Shown here: positions 8,721-19,114 of the stretch, in pieces
How the letters are laid out: every line of letters starts with the position of its first letter
Position numbering within the stretch: the stretch's first letter is position 1
NCBI GenBank assembly: GCA_038277395.1
Contig: CM076193.1
Coordinates: 151,021,813-151,085,812, forward strand
Length of the DNA: 64,000 nt
Direction: 5' to 3'
Source of the DNA: Dryocosmus kuriphilus
Taxonomy: Eukaryota > Arthropoda > Insecta > Hymenoptera > Cynipidae
Notes under the pieces: model-generated
The model's database searches: none
Seen by the model: the letters and a program-made list of their open reading frames with translations, nothing else
Told to the model about the DNA's origin: nothing
Translations under genes and position numbers: made by a program

Positions 8721-9351
8721 TTCCATAATTCTCAGTCTTTCCCCTATTCTCTTGTTTTGCTTTTTCTTAAAAGTTATAATATTTCAAAGTCCTGACTTAT
8801 TAGAGAAATTCTGCTGCCGAATTCGAATTGACCGCGAAAAATACGTGCAAAAACACCTTCAGATCTCACTGGGGAAACAAAAGTCTCATTTTTGTAGGCC
8901 TGTGTAATCAATGTTTACTTCCTCGTAAAAACGTCTCGTAAAGACGGTGAGTTTTTCTCGGACACTGTTTTTCCCATTCATCAGTTTTATTTTCTGAAAG
9001 TACTATCTAACACCATAAGAGTGATGTCAGCTTATTTTCGGTAGAACCGCGATTTTGAGAAAAATGTTAACTAATGTCTACTTTCTCGTAAAGACGGTGG
9101 GTTTTTCTCGAAGTGACGCTGTTTTTCCCATCCAACAGTTTTGTTTTCTTAAAATACTCCCTAATACCACAAGAATAAATTTGCCACCTCATTTTGGGTA
9201 AAAAGTGGCCTAAAGTGACTTTTGTATACGTAATTCTGATGAAATAGCTAATGAAATAGCATCAGTTTCTTGTGAAGAATCTTCACTGTAGTCTATTTTA
9301 TATGAAATTAGTAGTTTTTAAAATAACTTTTTCAATAATTTACATTATATA
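8721..9351. repeat. Imperfect tandem duplication of about 170 bp
   Basis: The segment with CTTCCTCGTAAA..GACGGTGAGTTTTTCTCG near 8920 recurs near 9080 (TACTTTCTCGTAAAGACGGTGGG), followed in both by GACGCTGTTTTTCCCAT-like sequence. No coding content. Confidence 0.5.
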
Positions 9352-9680
9352 GGGTAATCTACAATGGTTGGCCATCCCTCAGTGATTGGCCAGCTCGTTT
9401 AAATATGTTTTATATTAAAAAATATTCACAAACAAAGCCATTAATAAATAATAAGTAGTAGTGCGTTTAAATGCCGGAGTGAGTAAAACCGGTGATGCTG
9501 AATGAGTAAGCAAAAAGCTGTTGAGGTAAGGAGTGCCTTGTTGTAGGTAATTATTATTTTTTGTAGTATTTGCAATAATTTCACTGTAATGTTTTGTATT
9601 TTAAGTGAATTTGGTGATTAAAGATACACGAGAGTATAGTATTCTAACCTGAAAATTATGTCCGTACACCGATTAATGCC

Positions 9681-10160
9681 CTGCTGGAAGTAAAGAGATA
9701 GAAGGAGATAGAAAATTGGAAGATAGATAGAGATAGAAGTTTTCTATCTCTTTCAAGTATCCACTTTGCATCCCCAAAACGCTATCACTTCCTATCCCCT
9801 ATTGTCTATCTCTTCCTATCCCTCAGTCTATCCCTGTGTCTCGTAACATCTACCTCTTACTATCCCTCAGTCTATCCTTGTGTCTGATAATATCTATCTC
9901 TTCCTATCCCTCAGTCTATCCCTATTTCTGTTAATATCTATCTCTTTCTGTCTCTTAGTCTATCCCTGAATCTATCTCCTTAGCTAGAAATTTGTATCTC
10001 TTTCTATCCCTAAGCCTATCTTTCTTTCTTTAAATTTTTATCTCTTTCTATCCTTGAGTCTATCTCTACGATAAAATTTCTATCTCTTGGTCCTATCTCT
10101 TGTCAAAAATTTGAATCTCTTTTTATCCCTTTGTCTATCCTGAGTTTTAAACTTGATTCA
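9681..10160 (-). repeat. CTATCTCTTTC minisatellite, inverted arm
   Basis: After a short GATAGAAGGAGATAG stretch, the plus strand carries TATCTCTTCCTATCCCTCAG-type units, pyrimidine-rich. This is the complement of the purine-rich array at 10820-17110, so the two form inverted arms. The outer edge GCTGGAAGTAAAGAGATAG (from 9684) matches the complement of the right edge near 17110. Confidence 0.75.
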
Positions 10161-10819
10161 TTTTTATATTTTAAACATACCTAATAATTTTGTAAATACA
10201 TTACTTTGCTCATAAATAATATTTTAATCTTATCCCTAATGCATATAATCCAGGAAAATCCGCAAGTACGAAGAAACGAACCCTAAACATGCACGTAAGG
10301 AGTTTATTGCCGAACACTTAGTCGACTGAGCTAACGGAGGAGATTGGAAAATCTGCGATAAAAATGCTTATCATTTATCCGTTACTCATCTCTATCCAAG
10401 TTTATTCTTTGCTTATGCATGTCTAACACTTTCTATCTCTTTGTCAATGCCCGTGTAGGAAATTATCGGTGGCGCTAAGTAGAAGTGAAAAGTTTTTTTA
10501 TATTTAAACGCTAGTCTATCTAGACGAGCTAATCTAGAGCTAGTCTTGAAGAGCAGTCTTTTCGCCTAGCTAGAAACTTAAGTCAGAGGTAAATAAATAA
10601 ATAAATAAGTAAAAAATAGTAAGTAATATATAAATCGTAAATAATAAATAAATGACTGAATAATATTCTTATATTAAAAAATTAGTAATTTATATCTAAA
10701 TTATATCTTAAATATAATATCATCATTCAATATCTTAAATATAATATAATATCTTTATATCTTATAATATCTAATATCTTATTCTAATAATATTTTTCTA
10801 GAACCATAGTCTCAAATAG
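10161..10819. other. AT-rich spacer between minisatellite arms
   Basis: Low-complexity AT-rich sequence with an AATA-type run near 10590 and ATATCTTAAATATAATAT repeats at 10690-10800. Nothing coding. Confidence 0.5.
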
Positions 10820-11278
10820 ATAAGCCGATTTTGGATTGAGAAGGTGATATAAAGGGATATATAAGATATATGCGAAAGATAGGAAGGAATAAAGAAGTGG
10901 GGATTAAAAGAGATAGGAGTGAATTGTGATTGACAAGAAGATAGAAAGAGATAGATAGGAATAGGCGAGAGAGATAGAAAGAGATAGAGAAGTGAGGATT
11001 GAAAGAGATAAAAGAGAACGGTGATTGACACAGAGATAGAAAGAGATAGATTAGTGGGGATTGAAGGAGATACGAGAGAACGGTGATTGACACGTAGATA
11101 GAAAAAAATAGGCGGAGATAGACAAGAGATATAAAGAGATAAAAAAGAGGAGATTCAAAGAGATAGGTTTGGATGTGAATTGATATGGAGATAGAAAGAA
11201 ATAGACGGAGACAGACAAGGGATAGAATGAGATACAGAAGTGGGGATTGAAAGAGATAGGAGAGAACGGTGATTGACA

Positions 11279-11283
11279 CGGAG
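11279..11283. repeat. Target-site duplication CGGAG (left)
   Basis: CGGAG immediately precedes the CACAGTG end; the same five bases follow the other end at 13233-13237. Confidence 0.7.
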
Positions 11284-13232
11284 CACAGTGGGGAAAAAGT
11301 ACATTTTTTGGTTCAAAGTACGATTCCGGCTGAACCTGTGGACCGATTTGGATCTTTCTGTTTTTGAGGCAAAGCTGATAAAATTCCTGAGAGAATTGTC
11401 GAGGCCGATTTTTCAAGAAGGTCGACAGTTTTTTTTATAAATAAACAAATATATGGGAAAAAATGACAATTTTTTGAGTTTAGTCCTCTGACTTCTTGGC
11501 AATAGCGTGAAAAGTTTCGCAATCAACTCAGTTTGATAGGGCAACATAACTAGAAGATTATTCAATAGCGAGCATTAATCAAAAAAATTTTTTAATAAAC
11601 AAATAATTTGTTAAACGTTGATTTTCGAAATTTTTATTATTTTCATATTATTTTTCCTCATTTTGTAAGTAATTCATCGCATAACATCACTATGATGAAA
11701 AAAGTTCGTATTTGAATAATAATTAACAATAATATAAACAAATTTCATTTAAAAATGTGCACTTTGGTTGTATTTTGAAGAAAAACGCCGTTTTTTTCAG
11801 TCTGTACTTATAATTAGCTAACTCGAGGCAGTTTGAATACAAGAGATAACTGTATAATACTTTTCATAATTATTATAAGCAAATCTTATAAAAAATAACA
11901 AAACTCCGGAAAAAAGTCTTTTTTCAGTGTCAATTGAGTAAAAACTTCCGGAATTGCCTCAGTTTGTTAGTGCAAAGATACTAAAAGTTAATTCAATAGT
12001 GAAAATTAAACAAAGAAATTTGTTAATAGACAAATTATTTGTTAGAAGTTGATTCTCTCACATTTTTATATTATTCTTTCGCATATTGTATCTAATTCCT
12101 CTCGTAACGTTACTATGATGAAGAAATTTCATGTTAAAATAATTACTAACAATAATATGAACAAATTACATTAAAAAATGTGTATTTTGGGTGTTTTTCA
12201 AAAAAAATTTCGTTTTTCTTATTCATAACAATTATTAAATGTATTGTTCAATCCATCCTTGTATTCAAACCCCCTTGTGTTGGCCAACTATAAGTACTAA
12301 ATGAAAAAAAAAAACGAGCTTTTTTTTGACAAATACCCAAAACACACATTTGTTAATGTAATTTGCTCATAATATTGTTACTAATTATTTTCATATGAAA
12401 TGCCTTCATCATAGTAAAGTTATGAGATGAATTAGTCACAAGATGAGAAAGAATAATACAAAAATGATAAGTGTGAGAAAATCAACTTCTAACAAATTTT
12501 TTGTTTAATTTTCGCTATTGAATTAACTTTTAGTATCGCTGCACTAACAAATTGAGGCAATTGCGGATATTTTTACTCAATTGATACTGAAAAAAGACTT
12601 TTTTCTGGCCTTTTTTTTATTTGTTATAAAATTTTTTTATAAAAATTATTATAAAAAGTATTATTCAGTTATTTCTTGTATTCAAACTGCCTCGAGTTAG
12701 CTAATTATAAGTACAGACTGAAAAAAACGGTGTTTGTCTTCAAAACACACCCAAAATGCACCTTTGTTAAGGAAATTTGTTTATTTTATTGTTAATTATT
12801 ATTCAAATATGGCCTTTTTCCATCATAGTGATATTATCCGATGAATTACTTACAAGATGAGAAAAAATAATATGAGAATAATGAAAATCGCGAAAATCAA
12901 CTTTTAACAAATTATCTGTTTATTAGCAAATTTTTTTGGTTGATGCTCGCTATTGGATAATCTTTTTGTAATGTTGAACTATCAAACTGAGTTGATTGCG
13001 AAACTTTTCACTCTATTTCCATGAAGCCAGAGGACTAAACTAAAAAAATGTCATTTTTCCCCCATATATTTGTTTATTTATAAAAAATTGGAGATTTTTT
13101 TCAAAAATCGGCCTCGACAATTCTCTTCAGAATTTTATCACCTTTTTTCTAAAAGAAAAAACATCCAAATCGGTCCACAGGTTCAGCGGGAATCGTATTT
13201 TGAACCAAAGAATGTACTTGTTCCCCACTGTG
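11284..13232. mobile_element. Transib/RAG-like fold-back element
   Basis: A 1,949-bp element whose two ends are inverted copies starting CACAGTGGGGAAAAAGTAC. The inverted repeat runs nearly to the centre (about 12258), so the whole element folds back on itself. Each arm also contains a direct duplication of about 420 bp (the stretch after 11530 recurs after 11950). It is flanked by the 5-bp duplication CGGAG. Transib transposons make 5-bp GC-rich duplications and have CAC-starting ends; CACAGTG is also the V(D)J recombination-signal heptamer. Internal open frames are short and hold no transposase, so this is a non-autonomous derivative. Confidence 0.72.
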
Positions 13233-13237
13233 CGGAG
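13233..13237. repeat. Target-site duplication CGGAG (right)
   Basis: Exact copy of 11279-11283, directly after the CACTGTG end. Confidence 0.7.
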
Positions 13238-13589
13238 GTAGGAGGAGTTAGGCGGAGATAGACAAGAGACAGAAAGAGATATATAAGTGGGAATTGAAAG
13301 AGAGAAAAGGGAACGGTGAACACAGAGATAGAAAGAGATAGATTAGTGGGGATTGGAAGAGATAGAAGAGAACGGTGATTGACACGGAAATAGAAAGAGG
13401 CGGAGATAGACAAGAGATATAAAGAGATAGAAGAGAAGAGATTCAAAGAGATAGGTTTGGATGTGGATTGATATGGAGATAGAAAGAGATAGTCGGAGAT
13501 AGGCCAGAGTAGAGTGAAATAGAGAAGTGGGGATTGAAAGAGGTAGAGGAAAACGGTGATTGACACGGAGATAGGCGGAGATAGACAAG

Positions 13590-14510
13590 AGATAGAAAGA
13601 GATATATAAGTGGGGATTGAAAGACGTAAAAGCGTACGGTGATTGACAAGGAGATAGAAAGGGATTGACTGGAATAGGCGAGAGATAGAAAGCGATAGAG
13701 AAGTGGGGATTGAAAGACATGATTGACACGGAGATAGGAGGAGTTAGGCGTAGATAGGCAAGAGATAGGAAGAGATATATAAGTGGGGATTGAAAGCGAT
13801 AAAAGAGAACGGTGATTGGCACAGAGATAGAAAGAGATAGATTAGTGGGGACTGAAAGAGATAGGAGAGAACGGCAATTGACACGGAGATAGAAAGAGGT
13901 GGGCGGAAATAGACAAGAGAGATACAGTAGTGGGGATTGAAAGAAATAGGAGAGAACGGTAATTGACAAGGAGATAGAAAGAGATAGCGGAGATAGACAA
14001 GAGTTATAAAGAGATAGAAAAGAAGAGATTCAAAGAGATAGGTTCGGATGTGGATTAATATGGAGATAGAAAGAGGTCGGCGGAGATAGGCAAGAGATAG
14101 AGTGAGATAGAGAAGTGGGGATGGAAAGAGATAGGAGAGAACTGTGATTGACACGGAGATAGGCGGAGATAGACAAGAGATAGAAAGAGATATATAAGTG
14201 GGCATTGAAAGAGAAAAAAGAGAACGGTGATTGACAAGGAGATAGAAAGGGATAGACTGGAATAGGCGAGAGATAGAAAGAGATATATAAATGGGCATTG
14301 AAAGAGATACAAGAGAACGATGATTGACAAGGAGATAGAAAGGGATAGACTGGAATAGGCGAGAGATAGAAAGAGATAGAGAAGTGGGGATTGAAAGGCA
14401 TAAAAGAGTACGGTGATTGACGAGGAGATAGAAAGGCGGGAATAGGCAAGAGATAGAAAGCGATAGAGAAGTGGGGATTGAAAGAGATAGGAGAGAACGG
14501 CGATTCACAC
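13590..14510 (+). repeat. Segmental duplicate A within minisatellite
   Basis: Near-identical to 14719-15639 at a constant offset of 1,129 bp, including rare variants such as GTAAAAGCGTACGG and GACATGATTGACACGG. Confidence 0.8.
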
Positions 14511-14718
14511 GGAGATAGAAAGAGATAGGCGGAGATAGACAAGAGATATAAAGAGATAGAAGAGAAGAGATTCAACGAGATAGGTTTGGATGTGGATTGA
14601 TATGGAGATAGAAAGAGATAGGCGGAGATAGGCCAGAGTAGAGTGAGATAGAGAAGTGGGGATGGAAAGAGATAGGAGAGAACTGTGATTTAAACGGAGA
14701 TAGAAGGAGATAGAGAAG

Positions 14719-15639
14719 GGATAGAAAGAGATATATAAGTGGGGATTGAAAGACGTAAAAGCGTACGGTGATTGACAAGGAGATAGAAAGGGATTGACTG
14801 GAATAGGCGAGAGATAGAAAGCGATAGAGAAGTGGGGATTGAAAGACATGATTGACACGGAGATAGGAGGAGTTAGGCGTAGATAGGCAAGAGATAGGAA
14901 GAGATATATAAGTGGGGATTGAAAGCGATAAAAGAGAACGGTGATTGGCACAGAGATAGAAAGAGATAGATTAGTGGGGACTGAAAGAGATAGGAGAGAA
15001 CGGCAATTGACACGGAGATAGAAAGAGGTGGGCGGAAATAGACAAGAGAGATACAGTAGTGGGGATTGAAAGAAATAGGAGAGAACGGTAATTGACAAGG
15101 AGATAGAAAGAGATAGCGGAGATAGACAAGAGTTATAAAGAGATAGAAAAGAAGAGATTCAAAGAGATAGGTTCGGATGTGGATTAATATGGAGATAGAA
15201 AGAGGTCGGCGGAGATAGGCAAGAGATAGAGTGAGATAGAGAAGTGGGGATGGAAAGAGATAGGAGAGAACTGTGATTGACACGGAGATAGGCGGAGATA
15301 GACAAGAGATAGAAAGAGATATATAAGTGGGCATTGAAAGAGAAAAAAGAGAACGGTGATTGACAAGGAGATAGAAAGGGATAGACTGGAATAGGCGAGA
15401 GATAGAAAGAGATATATAAATGGGCATTGAAAGAGATAAAAGAGAACGATGATTGACAAGGAGATAGAAAGGGATAGACTGGAATAGGCGAGAGATAGAA
15501 AGAGATAGAGAAGTGGGGATTGAAAGGCATAAAAGAGTACGGTGATTGACGAGGAGATAGAAAGGCGGGAATAGGCAAGAGATATAAAGCGATAGAGAAG
15601 TGGGGGTTGAAAGAGATAGGAGAGAACGGTGATTGACAC
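14719..15639 (+). repeat. Segmental duplicate B within minisatellite
   Basis: Partner of 13590-14510. Identity falls off at both edges where neighbouring units differ. Confidence 0.8.
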
Positions 15640-17657
15640 GGAGATAGAAGGAGATAGAGAAGGGATAGAAAGAGATATATAAGTGTTCATTGAAAGAGAT
15701 AAAAGAGAACGGTGACTGACAAGGAGATAGAAAGAGATAGACTGGAATAGGCGAGAGATAGAAAGAGATAGAGAAGTGGGGATTGAAAGGCGTAAAAGAG
15801 TATGGTGATTGACGAGGAGATAGAAAGGCGGGAATAGGCAAGAGATAGAAAGCGATAGAGAAGTGGGGATTGAAAGAGATAGGAGAGAACGGTGATTGAC
15901 ACGGAGATAGAAAGAGATAGGCGGAGATAGACAAGAGATATAAAGAGATAGAAGAGAAGAGATTCAACGAGATAGGTTTGGATGTGGATTGATATGGAGA
16001 TAGAAAGAGATAGGCGGAGATAGGCCAGAGATAGAGTAAAATAGAGAAGTGGGGATTGAAAGAGGTAGAGGAGAACGGTGATTGACACGGAGATAGGCGG
16101 AGATAGACAAGAGATAGAAAGAGATATATAAGTGGGGATTGAAAGACGTAAAAGCGTACGGTGATTGCCAAGGAGATAGAAGGCGATAGACAGGAATAGG
16201 CGAGAGATAGAAAGAGATAGAGAAGCGGGGATTAAAAGAGATAGGAGAGAACGGTGAGTGACACTGAGATAAAAAGAGATAGGCGGAGATAGACAAGAGA
16301 TATAAATAGATAGAAAAGAGGAGAGTCAAAGAGATAGGTTTGGTTGTGGTTTGATGTGGAGATGGAAAGAGATAGACAAGAGATATGATGTATTGGAGTA
16401 GTGGTGATTGAAAGAGATAGGAGAGTACGGTGATTGACACGGAGATAGAAAGAGATAGGCGGAGATAGACAAGAGATATAAAGAGATAGAAGAGAAGAGA
16501 TTTAACGAGATAGGTTTGGATGTGGATTGATATGGACATAGAAGAGATAGGCGGAGATAGGCCAGAGAAAGAGTGAAATAGAGAAGTGGGGATTGAAAGA
16601 GGTAGAGGAGAACGGTGATTGACACAGAGATAGGCGGAGATAGACAAGAGATAGAAAGAGATGTATAAGTGGGGATTGAAAGACGTAAAAGCGTACGATG
16701 ATTGACAAGGAAATAGAAAGCGATAGACAGGAATAGGCGAGAGATAGAAAGAGATAGAGAAGCGGGGATTAAAAGAGACAGGAGAGAACGGTGAGTGACA
16801 CTGAGATAAAAAGAGATAGGCGGAGATATGCAAGAGATATAAAGAGATAGAAAAGAGGAGAGTTAAAGAGATAGGTTTGGTTGTGGATTGATGTGGAGAT
16901 AGAAAGAGATAGGCGAAGATAGGCCAGAGATAGAGTGAAATAGAGAAGTGGGGATTGAAAGAGATAGGAGAGAACGGTGATTGACACGGAAATAGAAAGA
17001 GATAGGCGGAGATAGACAAGAGATAGAAAGAAAGAAACAATCTTTATTCCTTTCTATCTTAGAGATAGAAGGAGACAGAAGATATAGGATTTCTATCTCT
17101 TTACTTCCAGCAAATGGGTGGCCAATCATTGTCATCGTAGATAAAGAAAAAACATAATGATTGGCAACAGTGTCTGAAAAGGAAATATTTAACATCTTTG
17201 CAAAAAATCATTTAAAATTGTTTAAATTTTTTATAAATCATATAAATAATTGTTTATTAATTTGACTTCCGAATAATGAGCGGAGATAATGTCAGAAAGC
17301 AATTTTTGGCCACAGCCAATCATTATATGATTCTGAGTCTAATCACTGTGCTTTCAAAATGAGAAATCTATAATCTGAGGTGGCCAATGACTATATTTCA
17401 CTACATTTCAGTGCCCAATGAGACAATCATTGGCCTATGCTAATCACTATATGTCGTCGTAGCCAATCATTGTCTTTTTGCCAACATTCTTGATTTCTTT
17501 AAATAAAAATTGTCGACTACTTTTAACTAGGAACTTAATATGGTAATTTGGATCTTTAATACAATGATTATTCATCGGCGCATTTTAAAATTTTGCGTGG
17601 CGCTTATAGAGTTTTTATAAATTGTCAGACTTGTGCCAATCATTGTGCCGATTACCC

Positions 17658-18249
17658 TATTTTACCTTGGAGATCTAAAATATTTAATAATTTTCAAAAT
17701 GTAGTTAATGAAGCAATTAATATTGAATAATTAATATTCATAAAAGCTTAAAATTCAACCGGGTGAAGTATATTTTTGGTCCGGGAAATAGCTGGGAATT
17801 CTTTTTTGGTATTTGAGTGACCACCCTGACCCTCAACCGATATTTAAAACAATTTTTAGATTTACAAATATCCAGATTTAATAATTTATAAATAAAATCT
17901 GATCAATTTATTTATTGTATGAGAGATGTGAGTGGTATTACTCTGAAAACGTAAAATTTCAACATCTCGCAATTGTAATTTACGATAGAATTCATACTTC
18001 TTAAACGATTAAGTAATAATTTATAGTTGAGATAAAATGATAAATGAAATGAAAAGGAAGTGAGTGCGGCCCTGGTTCTTATTTCTTACTTTTTCTTTTG
18101 CTCTCTGCATCGGTCCCCTTTGCACGATTGCAACCCATTCTTCAATGGACCGTGACTAGACAGGGCTGATACGCTAACCATCTGAGTTCAGTGGCTTTCA
18201 ATCTGAATCAACACCGAGGAAATTCCTCATTCGGATTAGGTTTCTCTTC
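17658..18249. other. No gene; right end of outer CCGGGAAA repeat
   Basis: 17760-17828 holds GGTCCGGGAAATAGC and GTGACCACCCTG, the inverted partner of 8415. The rest to 18249 is unassigned; a less AT-rich stretch at 18060-18240 has no recognised gene. Confidence 0.5.
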
Positions 18250-18510
18250 GGATGATACCGGATTTTTTCCCCTTTTATTTCTCCAATTACACAAAAAAGA
18301 ACGTTTTAAAATTAATTATCAGAATTTTATGTAAATATTTTTCGATCTTTAAAGTTGGCTTTGTGGGAAAAAAGCAATGTTAAAATCAAATCTATTTTTA
18401 TATTAAATGGGAAATTAATTTGAGATTCGAATTTCGCGCCCGAATATGGAGGGAAAGCGTTCTTATCAATCAGAGGATGTCACGTTGCACGCGAAGCTTG
18501 AAAATATTTG
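18250..18510 (+). repeat. Direct repeat outside the PLE (left)
   Basis: About 260 bp from GATGATACCGGA to the CHR/E2F-like inverted repeat, diverged but collinear with 25440-25710. Shared words include TTTATTTCTC.AATTAC and GGGAAATTAAT. The two copies bracket the Penelope-like element and its inverted terminal repeats. Confidence 0.7.
18423..18505. repeat. Dispersed CHR/E2F-like inverted repeat, copy 4
   Basis: GATTCGAATTTCGCGCCC at the left: here the CHR-like box is TTCGAA, the recognised alternative form, directly followed by TTTCGCGC. The right arm is CACGCGAAGCTTGAA. The centre lacks GGTGGCGC, so this and copy 6 form a subtype. Confidence 0.65.
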
Positions 18511-18568
18511 TTTACGATTCACATTAAATCCAATTTCTGAGATCTTAATATGTCAGAAAAACATTATA

Positions 18569-19037
18569 ACAATGTGAAAATTCTAGAGGTGGTGAAATGA
18601 CATCTTCTGACAATAAAGTCTGGTGGATGGTGTATTGTATTCAACAATCTGCGTATGTACAACGTTTCGAAACCTATATGGTTTCATCTTCAGGTATTCC
18701 AAGATTATACATTTCAAGCGATGTTATTGTATTCTTTGCGATCACAAGGTTTTAAATCTTCAAAAATCCCAGCAAACAATAAAGGATAAAACTGTAAGAA
18801 ATATTAAAAAACTATAAAATTTATCATGGGAATTTAAAGAAAATTTTATGCCATGTTGTGAAGTTAGGTTAGAAAAAGAATCCAAATTTTTCACTTACAT
18901 CCTTCATATTTTTTAAATAATTGTTGGAGATTTTTGAAAAAAGAATTAATCATTTTAAGATTTCTTCATAATTTAATGAGAGAGTTGTGTGGACAATGGA
19001 CAAAACAAAGAACTTGTGAGGTTATTTTATGGAGCAA
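18569..19037 (-). repeat. PLE terminal repeat, left (inverted relative to 24472-24945)
   Basis: About 470 bp that match the reverse complement of 24472-24945 with few differences. Penelope-like elements are known to have long terminal repeats that may be direct or inverted. The copy carries a minimal hammerhead motif on the minus strand, which is the sense strand of the PLE reverse transcriptase at 21.7-24.4 kb. Confidence 0.75.
18657..18697 (-). ncRNA. Minimal type I hammerhead in PLE terminal repeat (left)
   Basis: Minus strand: ATAC, CTGAAGA (fits CUGANGA), T, stem II GAAACC/GGTTTC with a 5-base loop, GAAA, then CGTT with a two-pair stem III. Stem I ATAC pairs with GTAC at three of four positions. 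Hammerheads with tiny stem III in PLE terminal repeats are an established finding. As in the array at 1.5-3.6 kb, one extra base sits between the core and stem II. Confidence 0.65.
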
Positions 19038-19114
19038 AAATGATTTTCTGCTCCACTATAGCCATACTAAAGGAACCCGAAAATTGTTTGCTGTGGATTT
19101 TTACCCAAGTGTCC

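Larger units (their letters stand above)
10820..17110 (+). repeat. Purine-rich GATAGAAAGAGATAG minisatellite
   Basis: Units of roughly 80-95 bp built from GATAGAAAGAGATAG, GTGGGGATTGAAAGAG and GAACGGTGATTGACACGG. The plus strand is strongly purine-biased. A block of about 920 bp (13590-14510) is repeated almost exactly 1,129 bp downstream (14719-15639), which shows recent segmental duplication. The array keeps long minus-strand open frames (up to 432 codons at 14873-16171) only because it lacks stop words in some phases; their Ser/Leu/Ile/Pro-rich translations are not proteins. A fold-back transposon interrupts the array at 11284-13232. Confidence 0.88.
9352..17657. mobile_element. 8.3-kb element with GGGTAATC inverted ends
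   Basis: Left end GGGTAATCTACAATGGTTGG and right end (complement) GGGTAATCGGCACAATGATTGG, each flanked by TA, fit a TA-inserting DNA transposon or a large MITE. Inside each end are repeated TGGCCAATCATTG words. The interior is almost wholly purine-rich minisatellite, interrupted by another transposon. I find no transposase in it, so it would be non-autonomous. Confidence 0.6.

Noticed and set aside
14873..16171. 432-codon open frame on the minus strand, Ser/Leu/Ile/Pro-rich with repeated segments, plus its neighbours at 13343-15098 and 15964-17040
   Set aside because: Translation of the GATAGAAAGAGATAG minisatellite. Overlapping frames in all three phases give the same kind of peptide, and the lengths follow repeat phase, not gene structure.
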